DNA of 64,000 nt from positions 233,137,666 to 233,201,665 of the forward strand of contig NC_080571.1 of NCBI RefSeq assembly GCF_030247185.1, in the 5' to 3' direction. The notes beneath the pieces are model-generated. The model ran no database searches. It saw only the letters and a program-made list of their open reading frames with translations, and was not told the DNA's origin. Shown piece by piece: positions 11,293 to 21,589 of this stretch (its first letter is position 1; the number at the start of each line of letters is the position of its first letter). The stretch is from Malaya genurostris. Its lineage: Eukaryota; Arthropoda; Insecta; Diptera; Culicidae. The translations under genes were made by a program, and so were the position numbers.

Positions 11293-12694
11293 GTCTGTGT
11301 GTGTGTGTGTGTGTATGTATGTGTGTGTATGTGTCAAATAATCTCACTAGGTTTTCTCGGAGATGGCTGAACCGATTTTAACAAACTTGGATTCAAATGA
11401 AAGGTCTCGTGGTCCCATACGGAATTCCTGAAATTCATCCGGATCCCACTTCCGGTTCCGGAGTTATAGGGTAAAGTGTGCTCAATATTGTACACCGTCA
11501 CTTAAACCGGCGAAACAAAAAACGTAAAAAAAATTCTAAACTGGTCTCAAAACCACACAAATCGAAAGTCATTATCAGTAGGCAACTAAACAAACCGATT
11601 CCGGCTATCCTGGTTCCCGGTATCCGGTTCCGGAAGTACCGGAAATAGTGGTCATATATACCAAAATAGATCTCACTCACTTTTCTCAGCGATGGTTTGA
11701 TCGATTTCCACAAACTTAGATTCAAATGAAAGGTCTCGTGGTCCCATACGGAATTCCTGAATTTCATCCGGATCCGACTTCCGGTTCCGGAATTAGGGTA
11801 AAGTGTGTTCAATATTGTACACCGTCTCTTAAACCGGCGAAACAAAAAACGTAAAAAAAATTCTAAACTGGTCTCAAAACCACACAAATCGGAAGTCATT
11901 ATCAGTAGGCAACTAAACAAACTGATTCCGGCTATCCTGGTTCCCGGTATCCGGTTTCGGAAGTACCGGAAATAGTGATCATATATACCAAAATAGATCT
12001 CACTCACTTTTCTCAGCGATGGTTTGACTGATTTCCACAAACTTAGATTCAAATGAAAGGTCTCGTAGTCCCATACGGAATTCCTGAATTTCATGCGGAT
12101 CCGACTTCCGGTTCCGGAATTAGGGTAAAGTGTGTTCAATATTGTACACCGTCTCTTAAACCGGCGAAACAAAAAACGTAAAAAAAATTCTAAACTGGTC
12201 TCAAAACCACACAAATCGAAAGTCATTATCAGTAGGCAACTAAATGAACCGATTCCGGCTATCCTGGTTCCCGGTATCCGGTTCCGGAAGTACCGGAAAT
12301 AGTGGTCATATATACCAAAATAGATCTCACTCACTTTTCTCAGCGATGGTTTGACCGATTTCCACAAACTTAGATTCAAATGAAAGGTCCCATACGGAAT
12401 TCCTGAATTTCATCCGGATCCGACTTCCGGTTCCGGAATTATAGGGTAAAGTGTGTTCAATATTGTACACCGTCACTTAAACCGGCGAAACAAAAAACGT
12501 AAAAAATTTTCTAAACTGGTCTCAAAACTACACAAATAGATAGTCATTATCAGTAGGCAGCTAAACAAACCGATTCTGGCTATCCTGGTTCCCGGTATCC
12601 GGTACCGGAAGTACCGGAAATAGTGGTCATATATACCAAAATTGATCTCACTCACTTTTCTCAGCGATGGTTTGACCGATTTCCACAAACTTAG
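11128..12694 (-). repeat. Abundant mosquito interspersed repeat with tandemly expanded tail
   Basis: Starts with CCTTTCTCATATAGAAAGG, continues with the CGGAGGGCC and TCATATACCATTCGACTCAG blocks and a (GT)n tract. It then has four head-to-tail copies of a unit of about 327 bp starting near 11392, 11721, 12048 and 12375. Each unit carries TCAAATGAAAGG, CTTCCGGTTCCGGA and TTTCTCAGCGATGG. The fourth unit lacks a few bases. Related fragments in opposite orientation lie at 31320-33240, 33400-33560 and 36460-36660. The period is a multiple of three, which keeps a long minus-strand frame open (11498-12379); I do not regard that as a gene. Confidence 0.85.
11239..11330. repeat. (GT)n microsatellite inside the interspersed repeat
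   Basis: About 90 bp of nearly pure GT, interrupted by AGGTCT and TATGTATG. The matching CA tract of the related repeat is at about 32920-32965. Confidence 0.9.
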
Positions 12695-13047
12695 AGTTCG
12701 AATTTTGCATTCTTTATTCCGTTCGACTTGTATGATTCGATCGGGAATACTTGAAATTTCGAACACTAACTATCGAAGCTGTCAACACTACTTACACGTT
12801 TTATATTATTTATATTATTCATATCTTAGTAAACGAAACCGTCACACTTGTATAAACAAATTAGAACGGTTCTAAACCGAACAGAAGTAATACGTACGCA
12901 AGTCGATCGAGTAATGTTCGAAAATTTAACAACTCGAACGAATGATATTCGAGTTCATACCCTACTCGAACGGAATACAGAATGGAAATTGCATATTCGA
13001 TCGGAATATTTCGAATCGATCGACGTACAGAATAGGGGTGAATGTTC
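12695..13047. repeat. MITE of the CACCC-ATTCTG family
   Basis: TTCGAATTTTGCATTC on the left and TACAGAATAGGGGTGAA on the right, with TCGATCG-rich inner parts. It abuts the last 327 bp unit. Confidence 0.5.
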
Positions 13048-13630
13048 ATGATATGCTATGATAAAATTGCGTCGATCCTTTGAAGAAATGTATGATTGAA
13101 ATGTATGCTACTTACCTTTACTTCCGACAAGCGTTCTTAGGCTTTCTTTCGAACAATAATAGAAAATTTTTAAAAGTAAACAACGCATTTTTCTTTATGA
13201 AATTATTAACAAAATGTCTGAAAATAACAGCTTATTTTATAATTTATAGAAGTTAATCGTTTGGTTCAAATAATATTTCCGAGTAGATTTCATAATTAAT
13301 GACGAGTTACCTAAGATGATATTTAAGTAATAAGAGAATATGTTTTAATAAATGCAAAACGTTGTGACTATGTTAGAATTAAATTAGGATAAGAATATTA
13401 TGCAAAAGTGATGCTACGGCGAAGAAAAACTTATGTAAACTGCCTTAAGAAATAAACGTATTTATGAAAAAAAAAAAACGCATTTTTCTTTTATTGTTGG
13501 TAATATTCAATTTATCACGACATAAGTTTTTGACACCATTTGAACGTCATATGGCATTGTAGATTGCCTGCGAAAAAAACAAAAAAATACCCGATTAATT
13601 CATCGAAAAACTACCTAATTCACATCGAAT
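13048..13630. other. AT-rich stretch, no gene seen
   Basis: A possible minus-strand splice donor (GGTAAGTAGC) lies near 13109, and may mean the snoRNA host extends further left. Around 13452-13480 a plus-strand AATAAA followed by an A-run looks like the poly(A) tail of an old retroposed copy. Confidence 0.4.
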
Positions 13631-13639
13631 AATAATATG

Positions 13640-13715
13640 TAAATTCAGTAATTGGTTACTTTTCATTATACATCAACTAATGTAGGTAAGGTTTAAATAT
13701 CTATCATCACAAATA
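13640..13715 (-). ncRNA. Box C/D snoRNA, 28S guide (AATGTAGGTAAGG), copy a
   Basis: On the minus strand the C box is GTGATGA (13704-13710) and the D box CTGA (13645-13648). Between them CCTTACCTACATT is complementary over 13 nt to 28S rRNA AATGTAGGTAAGG, ahead of a TTGA that can serve as D'. The fifth-nucleotide rule points to the U of AAUGUAGG. The rRNA sequence is from memory. Paralog at 13854-13924. Confidence 0.75.
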
Positions 13716-13853
13716 TTTTGAATTTACAGTAAAAAATGCACTACTCACCTACAATTTATTGAGGTAACAGCTCTATGGAGTTTTAACATGAAGCTGAAAA
13801 ATATTGAACCATATTATACTCTCAGTAACCAAAACAAACATATTAAGTTGATA

Positions 13854-13924
13854 ATTATTCAGTTGATTCGTCGTTTCATGAATTTTCAAGTAATGTAGGT
13901 AAGATTTTATGATCATCATAAGAG
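13854..13924 (-). ncRNA. Box C/D snoRNA, 28S guide (AATGTAGGTAAG), copy b
   Basis: C box ATGATGA (13913-13919), D box CTGA (13859-13862). CTTACCTACATT followed by CTTGA is the same guide as in copy a; the flanks are diverged. A 24 nt exon candidate (13749-13772) separates the two copies, giving one snoRNA per intron. Confidence 0.75.
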
Positions 13925-14811
13925 TTGTTGAACTTAAACATAAATTAAGATTATCGTAAGTGAAAATAAATACCGTTTAAAGTTGAATTTCCAGGACGTG
14001 ACCAATTACTGTAAATAATATAAAATTTCAACGTCAATGAGTTGAATTATTTAGATGGGAGGTTGTGACAATTGCATCCAAGATGAAATAACCAGAAAGA
14101 TAGTCAAGTTCATCCAACAGGAAAGTCAAAAGTCAGTGGTTTTCTTTAGTCCATCTTGAGACCACCCATTTTTGTAATTAAGCAGATGAGCGGCTCTAGT
14201 CAGGACATCTAATAAAACAAGAATAAAATAACAACTTACCAGACGTTCTCGATTGAAATCGGTGAAAATGGAATTATCCTCATCGACATCTGCAAATATA
14301 GAAACATCGTAAACCCAGTAGAAAAAAAATTCATGCGAAATGTGCTACAAAAATTGATGATGTGAACTAGGAACGCATGCACACCAGGATAGGCTTGTTA
14401 GCATGATAATGTTGTCCATAATGGAGATCACTAAACTCTAAGCAGAATAAATTTTTAGTGACAGACTAGAACAGGACCGTTAGGTAATACTAGGCTAATC
14501 GGCAACAAACGCGTAAGGCGTTTTACTTAAAATCAAAACCATGTAAGCCATTAATACACTATTGATCAACCATAATTGTCCCATGTTATAAGTGATCTAC
14601 TACGCACATGAGACAACTATGCGAACAACTTGTTAATTGTCAATATATTTACCACTAACTAACCTATAATTAAATTCTCTTCATAGTAGTCTTACAGAGG
14701 GTACTGTCAAATATTCATCCTGAAATCAAATCGGAAGAAAAGTACAATTAGAAACATACCCGCAATCCTTTAAATTTAACTAAAAAGCTAAGATCCTCAT
14801 TCAGTTCGAAT

Positions 14812-14872
14812 TCACATCAGCATTGCGTCCTAAGACAGGGATAACTGAAAAATTCTAACTTCATCATTTCTA
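14812..14872 (-). ncRNA. Box C/D snoRNA, 28S guide (ACAGGGATAACTG), copy a
   Basis: C box ATGATGA (14861-14867), D box CTGA (14817-14820). CAGTTATCCCTGT is complementary over 13 nt to 28S ACAGGGATAACTG near the peptidyl transferase centre, followed by a CTTA that could act as a weak D'. From memory this is the site served by snR38-type guides. Paralog at 26284-26340. Confidence 0.8.
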
Positions 14873-17216
14873 AACATATATTTAATGAAAGATTAAAAAC
14901 AACAGAAACATCAAAGATTGTCAGATTCATAATATTAAAAGCCCGAATAGAAGAAAATACCGCAAAAAATATCGAAACATTGTTTGTTATAATGATGGTC
15001 AGACTTCTAAAACAATACACAACGAGAAAAAAACGCGTCCTACTAAAAAAATACTATGAAAATCCAAGCAAATATTTTCACGTCATGCCATGTTATGCCG
15101 ATTTGCATCAATTTTTCATTTAACTGAGTTGTAAGATGAATTTTGATCTGCTTTCTTGAACACTCCAGTGATTTAGGTATCCATAGAAGGAATAGCCTTG
15201 GGATAATTTAATCCACTGCTTTATTTTAATTGGTAAATTTTAACTCAGCAGAATAAACTTGAATTTAATGTTCAATGTTGTTTAAGTTACAATAAATTTT
15301 TCTGCGTGTGGACATACGCTGTTCAAATTGTGGTAATTCGCTTGCAAACACATCTGTTCAATGATCGAAACCCTCAAAAAAGGATTTTCATGGTATGATT
15401 GTGATGGAAAACATAAATGCAATTATTGACAATGTCATGTCACACAAAAAATTTAAAATTCTCATCCAATAAAATCCAATTCAATATAATTAGATGTACA
15501 TATTCCTAAAATTCAGCAAAACCATTCTGCTTCCAAACCTGGCTTTTCTAAAACACTTTTTTTCTGATGTATCTGTTAGTCAAGAAACCATAGGTACATC
15601 CGTCATGTCATGCGGCATGTTTACAATTTCAATGATTTGATAAGCAAATCAATCAAATGATAGTTGCAAAAACGCACAAGATTTTTTTTTTCTTGATAGG
15701 GTTCTAAATGCTAGAGTAATCAAAAAAATAATCTGAAAGCACGAGTTCTTCATAATGAACTTTTGCTGGTTTTTAGTCAGTTTTATTTCCAAACAACTCA
15801 ACTAGTTTAGGTTAAATGAGAAATCCTTCTACAATCAATCTGAACCTAGCAGATCAATGTGACATTTGTTGTGAACTGATTTTGATTTAGATCATCTAAC
15901 AATAGCATTCAGGATTTCAATGGATAAGCAATGGTTAATTCAATTAGTTATACATTATACCACGTTGGAACTTATCGGCTAGGGCACAGATCGTGTATCG
16001 AAAGTAATGTGAAGAGTCAAGAGCTCAGACTAAATTTAATTCTCCTGCCATCGACAATCTTCAACTGCTCCTTCGTCTACATCAAGATCAACAACATTCT
16101 TGTGAACCTACTATGGAATACAAGTCTTCAGAAAACGGTTTCAGCTCTCAAAGGACAAAAACAAATACTCCACTAAAATTACTGAGACAAAATATGATGA
16201 AATAAATGCAATAATTAGCAAACCTAAAAACATAAAGGCTCCTAAGAATTCCTAATAATTTTATTCAAAAAAATCCGATAAGATTTTGCTAACAATTTTG
16301 CATCTGTTCTGACTCCGAGTAAAACGAACACGTGATACGCGCGCCCTAAACAACTCGTACAAAAAAGAAAAAAATAAACAAGCTCGCATGGATGTCGAGA
16401 AAATATTCAGAGCGAAACTACGCTATTGGAGTCCGATCTAGAGCCAATGTGATATAAACAGGTAGGGCAGACCCTTGACTTACTTGCGTTAGAAATCAGA
16501 ACTTTGTAAATAGTTCGGTATGACGACATACATGAAAAATAAACATGCTTTGATTCAATGCCAACTAGTCTGAACGGTGTGACGAAAGCAAGCACGTGGT
16601 TTTTAGTTTTACTTGGCTTGCTAAAGGAAACCTAGGCTGTGAAACATCTCGTGGTTAATTTTAACTTTTGGTTGAAATCTGACACTCGAGTAGTTGTTTT
16701 GATGTTGTCTAAAATAAAATGTCATGATTATCTTTGACAGATCGACGGTTATTTTCCGACACTGAAAAAAATCTTGCAAAGAAAATTCTAATATCAATTC
16801 TTTAGTCAAAATGATTTCCAGTGCAAAATAAACCCAAATAACTTTCCATCCGTCAAACTTTTAAATGGGCCACAGATTTAGTTAAATTTAACTACTCGAC
16901 ACAAAATAACCACTCAAGTGTCAGATAAACTAAAAGTTAAAATTACCCGCGAAAGTCCAGAGCGACCCCAGGTTGCTAAGACAAACATCTCAGAATTTGT
17001 TTAAGCGACTCTGGGTCAGCTTTCAGGTTGCTCTGATAAACGAAAACGGTATTATATTTCGGCTAAAATTTTTCCTGGTTTTGCACGAGAATTCCCGAAT
17101 GTTTCCCGGTGGAACGAATTCCCGACTTTTTCCCGATCACTTGCCACCCAGTTAAAATGACCATCAATATTGAAACAAGATATTAAAAAAATATTAAGAA
17201 ATTTTGCAACACTTAC
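14873..17216. other. Host-gene intron sequence with few recognisable parts
   Basis: No protein gene seen. 15478-15914 is an old duplicate of 34147-34632 (shared ATTAGATGTACATAT, CCGTCATGT, AAAACGCACAAGAT, GAGTTCTTCAT blocks). Other host exons may lie here, for example near the GTAAGT donor around 16484, but their acceptors are weak. Confidence 0.4.
15478..15914. repeat. Duplicated segment, copy 1 (partner 34147-34632)
   Basis: About 435 bp matching 34147-34632 in the same order, with many substitutions and small indels. No coding potential and no clear terminal repeats, so either an old transposon or an ancient segmental duplication within the host gene. Confidence 0.5.
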
Positions 17217-17335
17217 CCATCGGGACCAACTTCGAACTGTTCGATCAAATCGAAGCTAAGCGCTGTCGAGTAGAAAAGAAATGTGTCAGTTGCTGTATGA
17301 TTGTTTCGAACATGTCCGCTCCAGTATTTCAAGTA

Positions 17336-17423
17336 AACTTTCAGCTTAGAACTAACAACATGTGAACATTCAGCCTGGAGCGGTACATCAATGTTCTAAA
17401 TATACGTGTTTTCATCATAGGAA
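17336..17423 (-). ncRNA. Box C/D snoRNA, 28S P-loop guide, copy a
   Basis: C box ATGATGA (17412-17418), D' CTGA in CCAGGCTGAATG, D box CTGA (17341-17344). TGTACCGCTCCAG upstream of D' pairs with 28S CUGGGGCGGUACA (13 pairs, one G-U). The fifth-nucleotide rule points to a G of the P-loop. It sits in the intron between exons 17563-17613 and 17217-17262. Paralogs: 26627-26716 and 28805-28886. Confidence 0.85.
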
Positions 17424-17789
17424 ACAGTCTTGTGCTAATTGCAATGTTATTTATCAACAATGACTGTAACAAAGTTCATTGTCAGAAATATGAGTTAAGC
17501 GCGCAGAAAATAACATTGCAACTATTTCTCTGTGTTACTAGAAACTTGAAAAAATCGCTTACCTTCTTACTTTTTTAACACCTTCAAACATTCGTGGTCG
17601 TCATTGAGTTTATCTGAAAATTTAAGTGTCATAGCAAAACTTTTATTCTAAATGTTTCTCGTTATTTAAATTCTAGTATTTAATATTAGTGTACAGCCAT
17701 TTCACCGACGGTATTTAGGTGTATGGTCATTTGGTATAATATACGGAATATGATGGTGGTGAGCTCACTTCGTCCGCGTCCCTAGTCGC

Positions 17790-17910
17790 AATTTTTTTTA
17801 ATATTATATTATATTATATTATATTATATTATATTATATTATATTATATTATATTATATTATATTATATTATGTTATATTACATTATATCATATTACATT
17901 GTATTATAGG
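17790..17910. repeat. (ATATT)n microsatellite
   Basis: About 100 bp of a perfect to near-perfect 5 bp repeat. It continues, more degenerate, at 18412-18475 on the other side of the 17915-18405 element, so the element inserted into the array. Confidence 0.85.
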
Positions 17911-17914
17911 GAGC

Positions 17915-18405
17915 GGGTCATTTTGCCGAAAGTCGTTTGGCCGATGCCATTTCGCCGAACGAAGCCAAGTAACCACCGCGTTTGTTTGGTCTACTCGAAG
18001 CTAGGTTTCTTTACTTTAGTTAGGTCCGAACGAGAGGTAGCGGGGAGCACACGAATCAAATCGATGTGGCGAAGCTTAGCAAACAAAAATACCACATACA
18101 TTTGCTTGGTAGATACACCTATGCAATTGCTTTGATGCTAAGTGGCTAATAGTCAACCAGCTTCCTTGGGAACTCCGTTCTAAGGTTTATGAATCAATCT
18201 TTATTCAAGAAGTACAAGTGTAGGTTAACAAAACGGGTGTTAACATTATTATCATTCATTTGTGTTTATTTTAAATCAATTCCAATCATAATATTAAGAC
18301 AATTGCAGGAATCGGCGAAATGATCCTGTCGGTGAAATGGCTTTCGGCGAAATAACATGCGGCAAAGTGGCCCATTCGGCGATATGGCTTTCGGCGAAAT
18401 GACCC
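17915..18405. mobile_element. MITE with GGGTCATTTTGCCGAAAG inverted ends
   Basis: 491 bp. The left end GGGTCATTTTGCCGAAAG pairs with the right end CTTTCGGCGAAATGACCC with one mismatch. The subterminal regions repeat the TTTCGGCGAAAT theme several times. No transposase. It lies in the intron between host exons 19627-19677 and 17563-17613. Confidence 0.75.
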
Positions 18406-18769
18406 TAATCCGTATTATATTACATTATATTGTGTTGTATTGTACCATACTGTGTTACATTGTATTATATTAATATAAAACATTTATCATGGGAGCATCC
18501 GGACATCGGACGAATTGATGACTGGACGAGGGATTGTGGATATCCAACCCAAGTCTTTTGAAAGGAACCTGTTTCCTTCTGGAGGTTTGAAATGAGACTA
18601 ACGCGCCCTCCTCAAACAAACTATCAGGTAAATTGAAGCATGCGATATACTGAATCCATGCACTGGGTATTATGGTTGGAAGAGCATCTTTTATTCCCAC
18701 GAAATACGAGTAAATAACTCTGCTTACATATCCGCCCAACCTTTTTTGTTAGCTTTTCGGCAACAACCA

Positions 18770-18930
18770 TAGTAAGAAGGTGAAAGGATGAATCATATCA
18801 GGACCTTTCACGCACGCAACCCACTTGGGTTCGATTCCCATCCCCGCACATAGGGTCAGAAAATTTTTGTGACCCGAAGAGGCGAATGACCCTAGGGTTA
18901 AAACCTCTATAACCGAAACAAAAAAAATCA
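18770..18930 (+). repeat. tRNA-derived SINE, family 1
   Basis: Contains CCTTTCACGCACGCAACCCAC, the Pol III B box GGTTCGATTCC, then CCCCGCACATAGGGTCAG, GACCCGAAGAGGCGAATGAC and an AAACCTCTATAA tail before an A-run. The A-box region is eroded. Other copies: 29705-29835 (+), 50735-50876 (-) and the split copy at 59476-60860 (-). Confidence 0.8.
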
Positions 18931-19734
18931 TATAAAGACTGACAAGGCGGCTTCACTTCACATCACATCGCATTTGGCATAATATATGGAATATTATCCA
19001 CAAAAATCGTATTTTAAATACCTATTGACCTGAATAACATGTTCCGAAAATCCATTTCAATTGACATAAACTGACTGTCGGTGAAACAGGATGTGACTTT
19101 CAATATTTATCTGAAACTCTGTACTCCGTGTTCCAACCAGTGGTATTACTACTAGCAGAGAGCATGCCAAACATTGCTCCAATTGGAACACTAAAGAACA
19201 TGCTTTTCGTCCCATATATCGTCTTCAGTTGTAGTTATCAACAACAAAAGGGTAAAGCGAAGGACGGCATAGAGTAAATATCTTATCCAACATTAACTTA
19301 CCTATACAATTTAATGCATCCTTTTAGAAGCAGAATAAACCCCAAATTTTATGGATAATTCTGAAAATGTAAACAAAAAAAATATATTGAATTATCGAAA
19401 GTCATATTAAAAAAATGTTGTATTTAAAAAAATATAAATTCATGTAGATGTACCGAGTAAAGAAATGCTCCTTGAAAAAATAGAACAGTTCTCTTTTTAG
19501 CACATCGTTTCTTTTGTCCACTTCGGAGATCATTTAACTAGACATTGTTATGTATACGTTAAATGACTGACTAGTTGAGGACTAACTAATGATAACTGAA
19601 TGTTTGGTATGAGAACTAGAACCTACCTAAATCAGGCAACAGATGTGATTGTTGTAATTTTTTCCAACGAGGCGCACCTGTGAGAGAGAAAGCGATCCTT
19701 TATTTAACATGTTTTACAAACAAAAAATATCGAC

Positions 19735-19889
19735 GGTTGTATGCAATATCAGTGAAGACAATGAAACAGAAATACTAGATCTCATACAGTGAAAGATATG
19801 GCAAAATGTTATTGTCTCTAGAAAGAACATATGTTTCATGTAGACATTATTCAAACATCTTTGAAACGTTGTTCGGTGAAGAGACTCTG
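19735..19889 (-). ncRNA. Possible H/ACA box snoRNA
   Basis: In the intron between exons 19939-19997 and 19627-19677, which has no C/D RNA. On the minus strand a hairpin closed by GTCTCT/AGAGAC is followed by ACAATA (fits H box ANANNA). A second hairpin closed by ATATC/GATAT leads to ACA three nucleotides before the proposed end. Length about 155 nt. Guide pockets were not tested. Confidence 0.35.
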
Positions 19890-20069
19890 TCACAGATTGA
19901 CAAAAATTAACTTACTACGAAAATACAGAAATGCTTACATTAGTAATGTAGTGAATCTCCATATCTTTTTGCTAGAGTAGTTTCCAATGTAGTGGACCTG
20001 AAATAGCAAGACAAACAAATATAAGTACAATTGATTACACGGAAACTACAGTGATACTTGTTTTTTTTT

Positions 20070-20206
20070 ATTTGTAACAGTACTTTCCACGATGAAAGGA
20101 TTAGGTAAGCGATCCGATCACCAGAATAATAAAGTAATTTACTCTTGTCCAATAGCGAAGCAAAAACTGATAAATATTTGTCCGTATTTGCATTAGGATG
20201 GACGTT
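20070..20206 (-). ncRNA. Possible H/ACA box snoRNA
   Basis: In the intron between exons 20248-20296 and 19939-19997. A first hairpin closed by GTCCA/TGGAC is directly followed by AGAGTA (H box). A second is closed by TACTTT/AAAGTA, then ACA three nucleotides from the proposed end. The length of 137 nt is normal for the class. The few unpaired bases before ACA are a weakness. Confidence 0.4.
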
Positions 20207-20362
20207 TGAAACGACAGCGAAATTAACAAAAAAAAATAGAAACTTACCGTGTGTATCCACCAGCGCATAAAGTTTACTAGATATCAACACCGAGTGCTGG
20301 AAGAATAAAACGAAACTTTAGTACAATGGCTTATCATTAGTGTTGAGAGAATTTTTAATCAT

Positions 20363-20454
20363 TTCGATCAGATAGGGCAAGTCTGGGTAAACTGAAGTTT
20401 CAACAACATGAATTCTGACCCCGTTGCGTATATTGTGAAAAATCATCATTGGAT
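20363..20454 (-). ncRNA. Box C/D snoRNA, 18S guide (AGGGCAAGTCTGG), copy a
   Basis: C box ATGATGA (20443-20449), D box CTGA (20368-20371). CCAGACTTGCCCT just upstream of D is a 13 nt perfect complement of the universal 18S stretch AGGGCAAGTCTGG, before the 530-like loop. The fifth-nucleotide rule gives the second G of AGGGC. The D' box is degenerate (TCAGA). It lies in the intron between exons 20490-20546 and 20248-20296. Paralog 25987-26077. Confidence 0.9.
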
Positions 20455-20626
20455 TTTTGATTCGTACTAAGTTTGAACACGACACTTACCTTTGAATAAG
20501 GCATTGACAACATTTTTCTTCCTTCCGTTTAGCACAGACCAGTTTTCTGAAAGAAAAAAACAACAATGTTTGGATGAGTATAAGCTATTTGTGCGCTTGA
20601 CCATACCACTTTGATGAACATCACAT

Positions 20627-20703
20627 ACTATTCAGTAAGACCAATCGAATATTTTGTTCAGCATTATTTTATAAGCAATATTCATAAATGTTCATCATAG
20701 AAG
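20627..20703 (-). ncRNA. Box C/D snoRNA, 28S guide (AAGACTAATCGAA)
   Basis: C box ATGATGA (20692-20698), D' CTGA (20658-20661), D CTGA (20632-20635). TTCGATTGGTCTT upstream of D pairs with 28S AAGACUAAUCGAA (12 Watson-Crick pairs and one G-U), pointing to the A of AAGAC. From memory this is the site of U80/snR60-type guides. Intron between exons 20752-20794 and 20490-20546. The only single-copy guide in the cluster. Confidence 0.85.
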
Positions 20704-21589
20704 TATTATTTTTTAATTTCGTTTATAAAAATTCTGTTGATTAATAACTACCTTCGATCACTTTTCCAATGGTTGTTCGAGAAGAGGAAATGACCTAGAA
20801 TAATAAGACATAATTCAAAAAATGTTTGGAATCAACGAATAATGAAGGAAAAACTATCATTTATATTTCACACAGAACAAAATGATCTTAAATATTGGTT
20901 AAAATTATAACTAAGGTTTGTTTATTTTATTAACAGACACAATTTCATCTTAATAATTTTAAAAAAATCGAACGCTTCCTGCAAACTAATAACAGAGAAA
21001 CTGTTAAAGACAGTCTATCCTATCGTTGGAAACATTTACTATTATGGAAGCGCGCAACAATTCCCGTCGAATTTATAGTGTGGAGAGACTAACTAGTAAC
21101 CCGAGACTTCTACATCTCGGTAGTTGATCATTACACGGAAGAAAACTATTCAACCGGTTCACTTGACGGCGGATTTTTCTTCCGTTTTTTTTTTATCAAA
21201 TCAATCATGACATCACAATAGCAAAATCAGATCGACTCGGCTATGGTGCAAACATCATTCAATGGATGCAATCAAATCTCAACAATAAAAGCCTTGTTAT
21301 GAAAATTTACGATTATTTTACCGAAGAATTTTCGGCAACAACCAGTCATCTTGGACAGCTTATTTGCTTAAATAAATTAACGATTATTACTTTCACAGAA
21401 AAGTACAATCCCAATTCGAATATAGTATTGGAGGGTTTATGATCGACATGCGTTTAGATCTTCGTTTCTTTCTCGACGAACAAGTTTTTGTATTTTTTGT
21501 ATCCACATAGGGGGATATCAGCGACGATTGATGAGAGAGATTAGAGAGGAACTGAATGAAAGAAAAAAATGTCAGAGAAACGGTGCCGG

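Noticed and set aside
11155..11337. HTHTHT-type frame
   Set aside because: Translation of the (GT)n microsatellite.
11498..12379. 293-residue minus-strand reading frame
   Set aside because: It lies wholly in the 327 bp tandem repeats and repeats the same 109 residues. The open frame follows from the period being a multiple of three.
15360..15700. C/D snoRNA in the duplicated segment (ATGATGA at about 34463 on the plus strand)
   Set aside because: The box is not conserved in the 15.7 kb copy and lies on the wrong strand for the host.
18800..18830. tRNA gene suggested by B box GGTTCGATTCC
   Set aside because: The repeats at 18770, 29705, 50735 and 60780 share tails and lack tRNA stems, so they are SINEs.
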